From the NCBI RefSeq assembly GCF_001316435.1, contig NZ_JXLL01000001.1:558001-622000 (forward strand): a stretch of DNA of 64,000 bases, written 5' to 3'. Both the position numbers and the translations under genes were made by a program. Origin of the DNA: Caloranaerobacter sp. TR13 (lineage in GTDB: Bacteria > Bacillota > Clostridia > Tissierellales > Thermohalobacteraceae). This document shows positions 28,758-38,794 of this stretch, in pieces (the first letter of the stretch is position 1; each line of letters opens with the position of its first letter). The notes below the pieces were generated by a model that saw nothing but the letters and a program-made list of their open reading frames with translations, was not told the origin of the DNA and searched no databases.

Positions 28758-28784
28758 ATATATGAAAAGATTAAAATAATATGA
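28758..28784 (-). promoter_or_regulatory. Sigma-E-like promoter of spoIVA
   Basis: TCATATT at 28778-28784 and CATATAT at 28758-28764 are separated by 13 bases, close to the sigma-E pattern (TCATATT, 13-15 bases, CATACAAT). spoIVA is a sigma-E gene in Bacillus, and sigE is encoded in this window. Confidence 0.65.
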
Positions 28785-28792
28785 CATGCTAA

Positions 28793-28819
28793 CAAAAAAA
28801 GGACATCCTCTTGATGTCC
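28793..28819 (-). terminator. Intrinsic terminator of gpsA
   Basis: A 7-bp stem (28801-28807 with 28813-28819) with a 5-nt loop is followed on the minus strand by seven T. It ends the DUF512-der-plsY-gpsA unit. Confidence 0.85.
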
Positions 28820-29848
28820 CTACCAATCTAATCTCATTTCCTGTACAATCTCTTCCATTTCATGTTTTTTATCTCTCATCATTAAATTAAAGACAGAATA
28901 TCTAACATCTTTTCCTTCATAAAGCACTCCATAAATTTCTTCTGTTATTGGCATTCTAATATTATATTTTCTAGATAGTTCATAAGCTGCCTTAGTTGTC
29001 CTTACTCCCTCTACAACCATCCCTATAGATTTAATAGCTTCTTCTAAACTTGCTCCTTGGCCAATTTTAATACCTGCTCGTCTATTTCTACTATGAAGAC
29101 TTGTACACGTAACAATCAAATCACCTATCCCTGAAAGGCCAGCAAATGTCTTTTTATTTGCTCCCATTTTTTCCCCTAAACGTGAAATTTCTATAATTCC
29201 TCTATTCATAAGTGCTGCTTTAGTATTATCTCCATAGCCTAATCCATCTGATATACCAGCTCCTAAAGCTATTACATTTTTCAAGGCTCCACCAAGCTCA
29301 ACACCTATCACATCAGGATTTGTATATACCCTAAACCTAGGAGTCATAAATACTTCTTGAATATATTCAGCAACTCTTTTATTTGTAGATGCAGCTACTA
29401 CCGCTGTCGGTATATCTCTAGAAACCTCTTCAGCATGTGAAGGGCCTGAAATGATAGTGTACTCAATAGTAGGCAACTCTTGTTGTACAATTTCTGAAAC
29501 TCTAAGTAAAGTATCTGTTTCTATCCCTTTTGCTACATTAACTAAAATGGGCTGTTCTTTCAATTGACTTTTAAACTTCTTTATTGTTTCTCTAACAGCA
29601 TGTGATGGTACAGCCAATAAAATTATCTTTTTTCCATAAACAGCCTTTTCTATATCATTAGTAATGTTAATATTATTTGGCAGCTTAACATTAGGTAAAT
29701 ACTTTTTGTTTTCTCTAGCTTCTTTCATATAATTACACTGCTTTATATCTCTTACCCATAAGTCAACTTGATACCCTTTGTTAGCAAGTAATAAGGCTAA
29801 AGCTGTTCCCCAGCTTCCTCCACCTAAAACACCAATAGTTGCTTCCAT
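28820..29848 (-). CDS. gpsA: Glycerol-3-phosphate dehydrogenase [NAD(P)+]
   Basis: A 342-residue enzyme that makes sn-glycerol 3-phosphate for phospholipid synthesis. The NAD(P)-binding GGGSWGTALA lies at 9-18, followed by AVPSHAVRE, NVAKGIE and the catalytic-region GALKNVIALGAGISDGLGYGDNTKAAL. It ends the plsY-gpsA-der group, and its product is the acceptor used by PlsY. The ATG start follows GGAGGAG. Confidence 0.96.
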   Translation of the reverse strand: MEATIGVLGGGSWGTALALLLANKGYQVDLWVRDIKQCNYMKEARENKKYLPNVKLPNNINITNDIEKAVYGKKIILLAVPSHAVRETIKKFKSQLKEQPILVNVAKGIETDTLLRVSEIVQQELPTIEYTIISGPSHAEEVSRDIPTAVVAASTNKRVAEYIQEVFMTPRFRVYTNPDVIGVELGGALKNVIALGAGISDGLGYGDNTKAALMNRGIIEISRLGEKMGANKKTFAGLSGIGDLIVTCTSLHSRNRRAGIKIGQGASLEEAIKSIGMVVEGVRTTKAAYELSRKYNIRMPITEEIYGVLYEGKDVRYSVFNLMMRDKKHEMEEIVQEMRLDW

Positions 29849-29864
29849 TACTACTCCTCCTCAT

Positions 29865-30461
29865 TTAAACCCTTTGACCTATCTTTCTCTCTTGCCCTTT
29901 TAATAATCGCGATATATTTTCTTTATGTCTATAAATAGCCATAACAGATAGTATTAATGTGAAAATTAAGAAATCTAAATTAAAAGGTCTATTAAAAAAC
30001 AATCCTATAACAGGTAATAAAGCCATTGTTATTACTGAACCTAATGAAACATATTTCGATCTAATTACAATAATCAAACCTATAGCTATACATATAAGTG
30101 CTATCTTGTAGTTAACAACTAACATTACACCAATAGTTGATGCTATGCCTTTCCCACCTTTGAAATTCAATAATACTGGCCAATTATGACCTATAACTAC
30201 ACTAACGCCAGAAAGAAGCATACCTGTTTCTCCTAAAATCATTTTACCTAAGATTACTGATATTACCGCTTTTAATAAATCAAATAAAAATGTTATAGCT
30301 GCTATCTTTACACCGAAAACTCTTAAAGCATTTGTAGCTCCAGCATTCCCACTTCCATAATTTCTAATGTCTTTGTTTTCGAATATTTTTCCTATTAAAT
30401 ATGCTGTATTTATATTTCCTATTAAATAACTTAATAATAATACTAATAAAATTTTATACAT
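29865..30461 (-). CDS. plsY: Glycerol-3-phosphate acyltransferase PlsY
   Basis: A 198-residue membrane protein with five or so hydrophobic segments and the acyltransferase motifs GSGNAGATNALRVFG (about 36-50), VVIGHNWPVLLNFKGGKGIAST (about 88-109) and SLGSVI. It uses acyl-phosphate to make lysophosphatidic acid at the membrane. It starts directly after the der stop codon and is followed by gpsA, which supplies its acceptor. Confidence 0.95.
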   Translation of the reverse strand: MYKILLVLLLSYLIGNINTAYLIGKIFENKDIRNYGSGNAGATNALRVFGVKIAAITFLFDLLKAVISVILGKMILGETGMLLSGVSVVIGHNWPVLLNFKGGKGIASTIGVMLVVNYKIALICIAIGLIIVIRSKYVSLGSVITMALLPVIGLFFNRPFNLDFLIFTLILSVMAIYRHKENISRLLKGQERKIGQRV

Positions 30462-31778
30462 CTAATCCCCCTTTTCTTTAAATTCTAATTGAATAGGCGT
30501 TCCTTCGAAGCCAAATGTTTGTCTTATTTGATTTTCTAAATATCTTTGATAAGAAAAATGCATTAATTCTCTATCGTTAATAAAAATAACAAATTTAGGT
30601 GGTTTTATTCCTACTTGAGTACCGTAGTATATTTTTAATCTTCTCCCCTTATCTGATGGTGGCTGGTTCATAAGTACTGCTTCACCAATAATATCATTTA
30701 ATACACCAGTACTAATTCTCATAGAATGATTATTAGATACTTTCTTTATTAAGTCAAGTATCCTATTAACTCTCTGTCCTGTTTTTGCAGAAATAAATAT
30801 TATTGGTGCATAAGACATAAATGATAATCGCTCTCTAATTTCCTTTTCATATCTTAAATAAGTTTTATCGTCTTTTTCAACAAGATCCCATTTATTCATA
30901 ATAATAATAGTAGCTTTTCCATTTTCATGAGCATATCCTGCAATTTTAGCATCTTGTTCAGTAACAGATTCTAATGAGTCTATTACTAATAAACAAACAT
31001 CTGCTCTTTCAATTGCTGTTAATGATCTTATCACACTATATTTTTCTACATTCTCATTAATTTTCTTTCTTCTTCTAATTCCAGCTGTGTCTATAAAAAC
31101 AAACTTATCTTCTCCTACTTGAAACGGTGTGTCTATTGCATCTCTAGTTGTACCAGGTATTTCACTTACTATAACTCTCTCTTCACCTAATATTTTATTT
31201 ATTAAAGATGATTTTCCTGCATTCGGTTTTCCTATTACTGCAACTTTAATTACACCTTCTTCATACTCTGTATCTTTATCTTCAGGAAAATGCTCAATTA
31301 CTTCATCTAACAAATCCCCAATCCCTAATCCCTGTGAAGCTGATATTGCTATAGGATCACCTAATCCTAATTCATAAAATTCATAAATCGTGTCTGGTGT
31401 CATAGGTGTATCAATTTTATTACAAACTAATAATACCTTTTTCTTAGATTTTCTTAACATATTAGCTACTTCCCTATCAGTAGATGTTAATCCCTCTATA
31501 CCATCTACAACAAACAAGATAACATCAGCAGTATCAATTGCTATTTGTGCCTGTCTTCTCATTTGCAATAAAATAATATCTTCAGTATCAGGCTCAATAC
31601 CTCCTGTATCAATCAATGTAAAATACTTATTTAACCATTCAGCCTCAGCATAAATTCTGTCTCTAGTAACTCCAGGTTTATCTTCTACAATTGCTATTCT
31701 TCTACCTGCTATTCTATTAAAAAGAGTTGATTTTCCTACGTTTGGTCTACCTACAATAGCTACAACTGGTCTTGCCAT
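30462..31778 (-). CDS. der: Ribosome-assembly GTPase Der (EngA)
   Basis: A 438-residue protein with two tandem GTPase domains (GRPNVGKST near residue 9 and GKPNAGKSS near 183) and a C-terminal KH-like domain, an arrangement specific to Der. It acts in 50S subunit assembly. The ATG at 31778 ([13 protein letters not shown]) is preceded by GAGGTGAT; upstream in-frame GTG/ATG codons lie inside that site. It follows the DUF512 radical SAM gene by 5 bases. Confidence 0.97.
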   Translation of the reverse strand: MARPVVAIVGRPNVGKSTLFNRIAGRRIAIVEDKPGVTRDRIYAEAEWLNKYFTLIDTGGIEPDTEDIILLQMRRQAQIAIDTADVILFVVDGIEGLTSTDREVANMLRKSKKKVLLVCNKIDTPMTPDTIYEFYELGLGDPIAISASQGLGIGDLLDEVIEHFPEDKDTEYEEGVIKVAVIGKPNAGKSSLINKILGEERVIVSEIPGTTRDAIDTPFQVGEDKFVFIDTAGIRRRKKINENVEKYSVIRSLTAIERADVCLLVIDSLESVTEQDAKIAGYAHENGKATIIIMNKWDLVEKDDKTYLRYEKEIRERLSFMSYAPIIFISAKTGQRVNRILDLIKKVSNNHSMRISTGVLNDIIGEAVLMNQPPSDKGRRLKIYYGTQVGIKPPKFVIFINDRELMHFSYQRYLENQIRQTFGFEGTPIQLEFKEKGD

Positions 31779-31783
31779 ATACA

Positions 31784-33121
31784 TCACCTCGCATATTTTT
31801 TGAAGAAATCTATAAATTCATATCCATCAACATCTAAAACAATCACTTCTGCATTTAATATCTCTTCGACTTCTTGTACAGTAATATCATCTAAGAAAAT
31901 ATTTTCATCACGTTTCAACATAGATTTTGGAATTATTAGTCCATCTCCTAAATCCTTTCCAGTAAGTTGTCCAATTAAATCTCCTCCGGTTATAAGCCCT
32001 GATACAGTTATTGTATCTCCAAAGAAATTGTTCCTTATAAATTCAACTTGTAATTTAAGACCACTAAACTTACTCATAGCCAAATTTGCAATATCCATTA
32101 TAAAAGGATAAGCTAATTTACCGGTTGCTATAGTAAAGCTTTTATTTAATTGAATTTTTTTATCCATTTGAGTAACTGCTTTACATACCTCATCATAAAA
32201 TAGTCTCATTAAGCCCACACCATTTTCTAGCTGAGGAAAACCTTCATACTCATCAAATAAAGGTATTTCCTTATTTGCAAGAACATAAAATTCATCAGCT
32301 GCAAAAACAAATCTTGAACCTAATCTATTTAAATATTCATTTTGCTTTTTGTTGATAATTTTCAGTAATTCTTTAGCAGTATGTTTATTATATGTTTTTA
32401 GCTTGAATAAGCCTTCTCTATATTTAGTTATACCAACAGGTACAACTGCTACGCTTTTAACATTAGGATATAATGCTGCCAAATCATCCAATGTTTTTTC
32501 TAAATATATACCATCATTAATTCCTGGACATAAAACAATCTGACAATTCATTTCTATATTTGCTTGACTAAATCTTTGTAATATACTATATATTTTCCCA
32601 GCATTCTTATTGTTTAACATTTTTACTCTTAATTCAGAATCTGTAGTATGAACAGATATATTTATTGGGCTTAATTTATAGAATATAATCCTATCGATCT
32701 CATCATCAGATAAATTTGTAAGCGTAATAAAATTACCCTGTAAAAAAGATAATCTTGAATCGTCATCCTTAAAATACAGAGTATCCCTCATCCCTTTAGG
32801 TAATTGATCTATGAAACAAAATATACACTTGTTTCTACAACTCTTAGCTCTATCAATTAAAGGATTTGTAAATATTATACCAATATCCTCATTAGTATCT
32901 TTTTCAATTTCAAATTCCCATATTTCTCCATTTTTCTTTTGTATTGTTATTTCTACATAATCATCAGAAATCTGATATTTGTAATCTAAAATATCAGTTA
33001 TTGGATATCCGTTTACATTTATTAACACGTCTCCACTTTCAATTCCTAACTCTTCTGCAATACTACCACTTTCAATTGATTCAATAATATTTGTATGTCC
33101 GTTTGTATTCTTAATTTCCAT
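31784..33121 (-). CDS. DUF512 radical SAM protein with N-terminal PDZ-like domain
   Basis: A 445-residue protein. An N-terminal PDZ-like segment ([19 protein letters not shown], about 20-38) precedes a radical SAM cluster CxxxCxxC at 95-102 (CRNKCIFC) and a C-terminal DUF512 domain. The family is widespread in Clostridia next to der. Its reaction is unknown. It has its own extended -10 promoter and heads the DUF512-der-plsY-gpsA unit. Confidence 0.9.
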   Translation of the reverse strand: MEIKNTNGHTNIIESIESGSIAEELGIESGDVLINVNGYPITDILDYKYQISDDYVEITIQKKNGEIWEFEIEKDTNEDIGIIFTNPLIDRAKSCRNKCIFCFIDQLPKGMRDTLYFKDDDSRLSFLQGNFITLTNLSDDEIDRIIFYKLSPINISVHTTDSELRVKMLNNKNAGKIYSILQRFSQANIEMNCQIVLCPGINDGIYLEKTLDDLAALYPNVKSVAVVPVGITKYREGLFKLKTYNKHTAKELLKIINKKQNEYLNRLGSRFVFAADEFYVLANKEIPLFDEYEGFPQLENGVGLMRLFYDEVCKAVTQMDKKIQLNKSFTIATGKLAYPFIMDIANLAMSKFSGLKLQVEFIRNNFFGDTITVSGLITGGDLIGQLTGKDLGDGLIIPKSMLKRDENIFLDDITVQEVEEILNAEVIVLDVDGYEFIDFFKKYAR

Positions 33122-33165
33122 AATATCCCCTCTATAATCACCTATTATTAGTACTAGGTATTAAT

Positions 33166-33195
33166 ATTATATCATACCCATACCATTCTTGCCTA
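33166..33195 (-). promoter_or_regulatory. Extended -10 promoter of DUF512-der-plsY-gpsA
   Basis: A perfect TATAAT at 33166-33171 is preceded by TGA as an extended -10. The best -35 is TAGGCA at 33190-33195 with an 18-base spacer, a modest match. Confidence 0.55.
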
Positions 33196-33289
33196 TGTCA
33201 TATCACCAATTAATTATATATAATCAAGAAATTTTTAGCAACATCTTTAATTATAACACATATAAATACTCTATAAAATGTCATAATGC

Positions 33290-33484
33290 TTAATGCCTTA
33301 CAATTACATAAGCTCCATTTTCTAAATCATGTACCATTCCTAAAGTTATTTTGGATAATAAAAGAGCAATTTTCTCTCTTTCAGCCTCATCTTTTACATA
33401 AAAAACAGGTACATTATCACCTATAACTGTATCTTTTCTAGTTGTTACAACTGCTAAAATCGTTTCTTTAAAACCTACGTCCAT
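33290..33484 (-). CDS. Small YIEGIA-partner protein
   Basis: A 64-residue protein (MDVGFKETILAVVTTRKD ... GAYVIVRH) with alternating beta strands and no membrane segment. It lies 11 bases after the YIEGIA membrane protein, and this two-gene pairing is conserved in spore formers, where the small protein is annotated as a capping subunit of YIEGIA. Its molecular role is not readable from sequence. It starts at ATG after GGAGG. Confidence 0.8.
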   Translation of the reverse strand: MDVGFKETILAVVTTRKDTVIGDNVPVFYVKDEAEREKIALLLSKITLGMVHDLENGAYVIVRH

Positions 33485-33495
33485 ATTTATCCTCC

Positions 33496-34413
33496 TTAAT
33501 CAGCTGCTTTCCTTGCAACTTTAGTATCTAGAGGTTTTCTCTTTGCACTTTCTAATACAACTGTTCTTTTGACAGCTTCTACTAAGCATTCTATATCTGG
33601 TTCCATAGGTACAATAGCCATAACAATATTTCCTGTTTCAGGATTTCTTCTAGCTATTGGCGTAAAATCAGGTTCATCTACATCTTTTCGTATACCTAAT
33701 AGGGCTGCCGCATTATGTTGAATAGCCTGCCTTTGCCCTAAATTAGCTAACGTAGCAATTCCATTTTCATCATGTGGTATAATTTCCACAGCTATACCTT
33801 TTTCTTCGTATATTTTTCTTGATTCTTTTAACCCTATATTCATTATTACAACATCATTAATTGTTAATAATGGACCTTTAAATTTGATTTCTGCAGGAAC
33901 TACATCTGCAATATCTCCGATTGTTTGCCTGGCTATTGCTTTATTGAAATAATATATAGAAATCAGACCAATTATTACTCCAATAATAATTGATTGTGTC
34001 CTTGATACACCAACATTAAAAAGTAAAAATATTACTATGCTTACTATAAGAGATGTCAGCATAGTCATATAATTCCTAGCTTCAAAAGCTTTTGCAATAT
34101 CTTCAATATACGCAGTACCTCTTGCTACTAATTCTGTAGGTTCTATATTATCTAAACTTTGACGTTCTAAATTTCTTACATCCCTAAATTGCTGAGCTGC
34201 TAAAGCTAAAAATGTAACAGCAGCGTATTCTTTCTCCCATAGTGCAGGTAATGCAACAGAGCCTAATCCAGCTGCTATAATACCTAAAGTAAGATGCGAA
34301 AACACTCCTTGAGGATAACTTGGATATTGCCTATAATCGACTCTAAGCATAGATATTCTTGATAAAATTCCTAACATTATTGAAGGAATTATTATATGAC
34401 TATAATTAAACAT
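33496..34413 (-). CDS. YIEGIA-type membrane protein of sporulating Firmicutes
   Basis: A 305-residue protein with N-terminal hydrophobic segments (about 7-22, 43-60, 115-150) and a soluble C-terminal part (about 165-300). The name motif is present as YIEDIA near residue 102. In Bacillus a related gene adjacent to der (yphB/seaA) is associated with spore envelope assembly. The order here (YIEGIA, partner, DUF512, der) supports the assignment. The ATG start follows AAAGGTG. The promoter is not obvious. Confidence 0.8.
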   Translation of the reverse strand: MFNYSHIIIPSIMLGILSRISMLRVDYRQYPSYPQGVFSHLTLGIIAAGLGSVALPALWEKEYAAVTFLALAAQQFRDVRNLERQSLDNIEPTELVARGTAYIEDIAKAFEARNYMTMLTSLIVSIVIFLLFNVGVSRTQSIIIGVIIGLISIYYFNKAIARQTIGDIADVVPAEIKFKGPLLTINDVVIMNIGLKESRKIYEEKGIAVEIIPHDENGIATLANLGQRQAIQHNAAALLGIRKDVDEPDFTPIARRNPETGNIVMAIVPMEPDIECLVEAVKRTVVLESAKRKPLDTKVARKAAD

Positions 34414-34544
34414 ACTATCACCTTTTAAATATATATAAATTTTATTTAATGTTATTATCTATTATTATAATTTAAAACTTTAAATACAAATCTATAATTT
34501 AGGTTTCCCTTATTTTTTTTTACTATTCTTATCTTTAAATGGTT

Positions 34545-34597
34545 AAAAAAATCCCTTAAAGTACAAATAACTATATCACAATCTACTTTAAGGGATT
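34545..34597 (-). terminator. Intrinsic terminator of the response regulator-kinase unit
   Basis: A 14-bp perfect stem (34550-34563 with 34584-34597) with a 20-nt loop is followed on the minus strand by a T run. It lies between the kinase gene and the YIEGIA gene, within the 226-base gap 34414-34639. Confidence 0.8.
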
Positions 34598-34639
34598 CAA
34601 AAATTAATCACTAATATTCAATATGATATATTGTTTAAA

Positions 34640-36403
34640 TTATAATTTATCCAACGGAAAAGATACTATAAATTCAGTACCTACATTTACTTTACTTTTT
34701 ACACTAATCTCACCTTTAAAAGCTAAAACAATATGCTTAACAATTGCTAATCCAAGTCCAGTTCCTCCAACCTTTCTAGACCTAGCTTTATCTACTCTAT
34801 AAAATCTCTCAAAAAGTCTTGAAAGATGCTGCTTAGCTATACCAATTCCTGTATCAGATATTTTGATTACAAGTCTATTTTTAGTACTATATGCTGTAAT
34901 AGTAACAGTTCCTCCTTCAGGAGTATATTTAATACCATTATCTATTAAATTAATAAGCATTTGTTTAAACCAGCCTCTATTTCCTCTTAAATACGGTAAA
35001 TTCTTATTTGCCTTTTCAATCAAATTTACCCCTTTTTTATCTGCCAATCCACCTAGTATCTGTATTACTTCTTCAATTGATTTGTTAACATCTATTATAT
35101 CTTTTTTAGTTATTTCATTACTATTTTCTATTTGTGATAGCAACAACAAATCTTCTATGAGATTTGTAAGCCTTAATGTTTCAATGTCTATTATATCTAA
35201 GAATTTATTTCTAATCTCTTTATCTTCTACTGCACCACTCTTAAGTGTTTCAATAAAACCTCTTATGGATGTTAGTGGTGTCTTTAATTCATGTGAGACA
35301 TTTGCTACAAAATCCTTTCTCATTCTTTCCAATCTTCTTATATCTGTTATATCTTGTATTATTACCAATACACCAATAGTCCTATTAGGATCATTAGTTA
35401 ATTTAATTGGATTTATATAAACATTAAATATCTTACTATTAGGTTCTTTAGCCTCTACTTCAAACTTAGATTGTACACTAGTATTTAATACCTCATATAT
35501 ATTTTCTTCTAAATTTAAATCTTTCAAAACTTCTAACACATACTTATTACGTACATCTTCTTCTTTTATACCTAACATTTTTTCAGCTATCGGATTTACT
35601 AATATTATTCTTTTATTATTATCTAGAGCTATGACTCCATTTATCATACTAGATAAAATAGCTTTTAACTTAGTATTTTTATCTAAAAGTTCATTTATTG
35701 TATCCTTTAATTTTAAACTCATTTTATTAAAATTATCCGCTAAAAGCCCAATTTCATCTTCAGTCCTCACTTTTACCAATTCTCCAAAATTACCACTTGA
35801 TATTTTTCTTGTTGCAATTGTAAGTTCTTTAATAGGTTTTGTAACACTTCTTACATATCTATACCCTACAAATATTGCAACTAGTAATCCAGCAATTATT
35901 GATAAAAAAATATATTTATACATTAAACTATAATATTCACTAATATCTTTAAGAGGCACAGAAAGTCTTATAACATCTAGTCTATATGTTTTTATGTCTA
36001 CAGGTATAGCTACATATATCATTTCATATTCTAAAGATTTACTATACCTTTTACTAATGCCTATCTTACCTTGTCTTGCTTCAATAACTTCTGGTCTATT
36101 GCTATGATTATCCAATTTATTAATATCTGCATCAGAATCTCCAACTACCCAACCATTTTTATCAATAAATGTAATTCTAGCTTGTATTTTTTTTGAAAAT
36201 GTATCAGCTAATCCATTAAAATTTATATTATTTATATTTTCCTGTTCTTTAATAAAAGCTTCTATTAATTTAGAGTTAGATATAAGTTTATCTTCGATAT
36301 TTCTAATATAATTAACTCGCATTAAACTTATAGAAAGCATACCAGTAGTTAATATTCCTATTAAAATAAGCGTCAAAAAGGTAATAAAAATTCTCTTTTG
36401 CAT
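34640..36403 (-). CDS. Sensor histidine kinase (PhoR/WalK-like)
   Basis: A 587-residue kinase with two transmembrane segments (about 5-29 and 163-184) bracketing an extracellular sensor, then HAMP (about 185-236), PAS (about 245-352), HisKA with the phosphorylated His371 in SHELKTPL, and a HATPase domain with N-box NLIDNGIKYTPEG, G1 SDTGIGI and G2 GGTGLGLAIVK. It partners the adjacent response regulator, 11 bases upstream. The layout fits the PhoR/PnpS class, but the signal is unknown. The product begins MQKRIFITF. Confidence 0.93.
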   Translation of the reverse strand: MQKRIFITFLTLILIGILTTGMLSISLMRVNYIRNIEDKLISNSKLIEAFIKEQENINNINFNGLADTFSKKIQARITFIDKNGWVVGDSDADINKLDNHSNRPEVIEARQGKIGISKRYSKSLEYEMIYVAIPVDIKTYRLDVIRLSVPLKDISEYYSLMYKYIFLSIIAGLLVAIFVGYRYVRSVTKPIKELTIATRKISSGNFGELVKVRTEDEIGLLADNFNKMSLKLKDTINELLDKNTKLKAILSSMINGVIALDNNKRIILVNPIAEKMLGIKEEDVRNKYVLEVLKDLNLEENIYEVLNTSVQSKFEVEAKEPNSKIFNVYINPIKLTNDPNRTIGVLVIIQDITDIRRLERMRKDFVANVSHELKTPLTSIRGFIETLKSGAVEDKEIRNKFLDIIDIETLRLTNLIEDLLLLSQIENSNEITKKDIIDVNKSIEEVIQILGGLADKKGVNLIEKANKNLPYLRGNRGWFKQMLINLIDNGIKYTPEGGTVTITAYSTKNRLVIKISDTGIGIAKQHLSRLFERFYRVDKARSRKVGGTGLGLAIVKHIVLAFKGEISVKSKVNVGTEFIVSFPLDKL

Positions 36404-36414
36404 TTACATCTCCT

Positions 36415-37110
36415 CTATTTCATTTTATAACCGATACCTCTTATTGTCTGTATGTATTGAGGATTTTTATCATCATCTTCTATTTTTCTTCTTAAATGTC
36501 TAATGTGGACATCTACAGTTCTAGTATCTCCAAAATAACCATATCCCCATATTTCATCTAATAAATAATTCCTAGTTAAAACATTTCCTCGTTTTTCAGA
36601 TAAAATTCTCAGAAGTTCAAACTCTTTTAATGTCAAATCAATTTTTTCACCCTTTTTTGTTACTTCATGCTTCTCTACATCAATCGTAATATCTCCAATT
36701 TTTATAATATTTTCCTTTTTTTCTTGCCTTTGTTGTGTACGTCTTAAAACAGCCTTTATCCTTGCTAGAAGCTCTCTTATACTAAAAGGCTTAGTAATAT
36801 AATCATCTGCTCCTATTTCAAGCCCTAATATCATATCTATTTCTTCACTTTTAGCAGTTAACATAATAATGGGTAATTTTTCAGTTTCTTTATCTTTACG
36901 TAAAATTTTACATATCTCTATCCCGTCAATAGAAGGAAGCATTAAATCTAGTATAACCAAATCAGGCTTTTCCTCTTTAACTTTCTTCAAAGCCTCTTTA
37001 CCATCATTAGCAGATATAACATTATAGCCATTAGTTTCTAAGTTGAATCTAATAAGCTCTATTATATGTTCTTCATCATCAACTACTAGTATTTTTCTTA
37101 AATTATCCAT
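36415..37110 (-). CDS. OmpR/PhoB-family response regulator
   Basis: A 231-residue response regulator. The receiver domain has the acidic pair at 11-12, the phosphorylated Asp55 in VILDLMLPS and the Lys in ITKPFS. The winged-helix output domain ends with HIRHLRRKIEDD and IRGIGYKM. I chose the ATG at 37110 because GAGGTG precedes it; an in-frame GTG nine bases earlier overlaps that site. It precedes its kinase. PhoP/PhoB and WalR are the closest kinds by layout. Confidence 0.93.
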   Translation of the reverse strand: MDNLRKILVVDDEEHIIELIRFNLETNGYNVISANDGKEALKKVKEEKPDLVILDLMLPSIDGIEICKILRKDKETEKLPIIMLTAKSEEIDMILGLEIGADDYITKPFSIRELLARIKAVLRRTQQRQEKKENIIKIGDITIDVEKHEVTKKGEKIDLTLKEFELLRILSEKRGNVLTRNYLLDEIWGYGYFGDTRTVDVHIRHLRRKIEDDDKNPQYIQTIRGIGYKMK

Positions 37111-37129
37111 GATATTCACCTCAGCTATA

Positions 37130-37954
37130 TTAAATAAGTTTGATTAGTGCTGCCATTCTTCCTGTTCTACCATTTTCCTTGCGGTATGAAAAAAACAATT
37201 CAGTATTACAACTTGTACATAAACCGCTAATTGTTATATTGCTAGGCAAAATCCCCTTTTTCTCTAATATCAATCTATTAGTTTCCCATAAATCTATATA
37301 ATATTTATCTGAATTTTTTTGTGTTATATTATCTATGATATCTGGATAAACTTTTTCAAACTCTCTAAAAACTTCTTCCCCTACTTCAAAACAGCATTGT
37401 CCAATTGAAGGTCCAATACCTACTAATATATCTTCAAGTTGAGAATTAAACTTTTCAATTAGTACATCAATCATTTTGCAAGCAATTCCTTTTACAGTCC
37501 CTCTCCATCCTGCATGAGCTAATCCAACAACTTGTTTCCCTTTATCTAGAAAAAAAATTGGTACACAATCGGCATAAAAAGTTACTAATGTAATATTCTT
37601 AATATTTGTAATAAGTCCATCAACTCCATAAGTGAATCCTTTTTTATTGATTTTATTAGTAAATATTTCATCATCCACTATTTGAATATTAGTTCCATGA
37701 ACCTGATTTGAAAATACTACATTTTTTTTACAAGTATCGATTATTTCAAAAACTTTTAAAAAGTTCTTTTTTATATTATCTACTTCATCACCAGTTTTAA
37801 TCCCTAAATTAAGACTATAATATGGCTCAGGACTTACTCCACCTTTTCTTGTTGTAAACAAATGTTTAACTAATCCTGTTTTTTCAAAATTTTCAATAAT
37901 ATAATAATGAACATCATTTCTACTTACTAAAGTAAAACCCTTATTATATTCCAT
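37130..37954 (-). CDS. pgeF: Peptidoglycan editing factor PgeF (multicopper polyphenol-oxidase-like, YfiH)
   Basis: A 274-residue YfiH/DUF152 protein. Metal-site motifs are QVHGTNI, ADCVPIF, AHAGWRGTVKG and GPSIGQCCFEV, with the C-terminal CTSC. In E. coli the family corrects wrongly incorporated amino acids in peptidoglycan precursors. The start ATG at 37954 has AAAGGTGA upstream. It lies between nrdR and the response regulator, a common Firmicute neighbourhood (nrdR or ylmC with yfiH). Confidence 0.92.
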   Translation of the reverse strand: MEYNKGFTLVSRNDVHYYIIENFEKTGLVKHLFTTRKGGVSPEPYYSLNLGIKTGDEVDNIKKNFLKVFEIIDTCKKNVVFSNQVHGTNIQIVDDEIFTNKINKKGFTYGVDGLITNIKNITLVTFYADCVPIFFLDKGKQVVGLAHAGWRGTVKGIACKMIDVLIEKFNSQLEDILVGIGPSIGQCCFEVGEEVFREFEKVYPDIIDNITQKNSDKYYIDLWETNRLILEKKGILPSNITISGLCTSCNTELFFSYRKENGRTGRMAALIKLI

Positions 37955-37977
37955 AAGTCTCACCTTTACAAAAAATC

Positions 37978-38436
37978 TTATTTCTTCTCATCTAATAACT
38001 TTTTCAATTCATCCATAAAGGTATTTATATCTCTGAATTGTCTATATACCGATGCAAATCTTACATAAGCTACTTCATCAATGTCTCTAAGCTTATTCAT
38101 TACCATCTCTCCAATATATTCAGTACTTATTTCTCTTTTTAATGTATTATAGAGATTTTTTTCTATCTCATCAACAATATTTTCCATAGTTTTTAAAGAT
38201 ACTGGTCTTTTTTCACAAGCCCTTATAATACCGTTTAATATCTTATCTCTACTATACTCTTGTCTTGTTCCGTCTTTTTTAACTACAATCAAAGGAATTT
38301 CTTCTACTTTCTCATACGTTGTAAATCTATTATTACATTTAACACACTCTCTTCTTCTTCTTATAGCTTGTCCTTCATCAGTTGGCCTTGTATCTACTAC
38401 TTTAGTCTCAAAGTAGCTGCAATAGGGACACTTCAT
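37978..38436 (-). CDS. nrdR: Ribonucleotide-reductase transcriptional repressor NrdR
   Basis: A 152-residue repressor. It has an N-terminal zinc ribbon (CPYC then CVKC) followed by an ATP-cone domain ([26 protein letters not shown]). NrdR senses ATP/dATP and represses ribonucleotide reductase genes, which are not in this window. It has its own promoter. The ATG follows a GGGGG site about 11 bases away. Confidence 0.95.
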   Translation of the reverse strand: MKCPYCSYFETKVVDTRPTDEGQAIRRRRECVKCNNRFTTYEKVEEIPLIVVKKDGTRQEYSRDKILNGIIRACEKRPVSLKTMENIVDEIEKNLYNTLKREISTEYIGEMVMNKLRDIDEVAYVRFASVYRQFRDINTFMDELKKLLDEKK

Positions 38437-38471
38437 ATTTATATATACCCCCTTAACATTTCATTGATTAA

Positions 38472-38500
38472 ATTATATTACATTTTTTAATATGTGTCTA
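38472..38500 (-). promoter_or_regulatory. Sigma-A promoter of nrdR
   Basis: TAGACA at 38495-38500 and a perfect TATAAT at 38472-38477 are separated by 17 bases. The predicted start is near 38465. Confidence 0.75.
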
Positions 38501-38518
38501 TCCAGCAATACTGTTTGT

Positions 38519-38794
38519 TTATTCTTCTAAATCAATATTCTTTCTACTTCTATTGCTATTTGTATCATAATCAACTAATATAACATCCTTACCAATCTTT
38601 ATTATATCTTCCCATCTAATAACATACTCATCATTTCTACCAAAAAAACTAAGTAATCTACTACTTCCAGGAATATATACAGCCTCTACTACTCCTCTAT
38701 TTAAATCAATTTCTATATCGTATATAAGACCTAATCTTGAACCATCCCTTATATTAATAACTTCCTTTTCCTTTAAATCAGATGTTTTTACCAT
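38519..38794 (-). CDS. ylmC: YlmC/YmxH-family sporulation-associated PRC-barrel protein
   Basis: A 91-residue PRC-barrel protein (KEVINIRDGSRLGLIYDIEIDLNRGVVEAVYIPG, then YVIRWEDIIKIGKDVILVD). YlmC/YmxH members are linked with sporulation genes, and here the gene follows sigG as in Bacillus. The function is unproven. It starts at ATG after AAGGTGAGG. Confidence 0.9.
   Translation of the reverse strand: MVKTSDLKEKEVINIRDGSRLGLIYDIEIDLNRGVVEAVYIPGSSRLLSFFGRNDEYVIRWEDIIKIGKDVILVDYDTNSNRSRKNIDLEE

Noticed and set aside
33122-33289. Short ATG frame (24 codons) in the gap before the DUF512 gene
   Set aside because: It has no ribosome binding site and overlaps the DUF512 promoter region.
34863-35420. 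A 185-codon plus-strand frame inside the histidine kinase gene
   Set aside because: It is the complement of a long, clearly coding kinase with all motifs. It has no ribosome binding site and a low-complexity hydrophobic composition, as expected for an antisense shadow.
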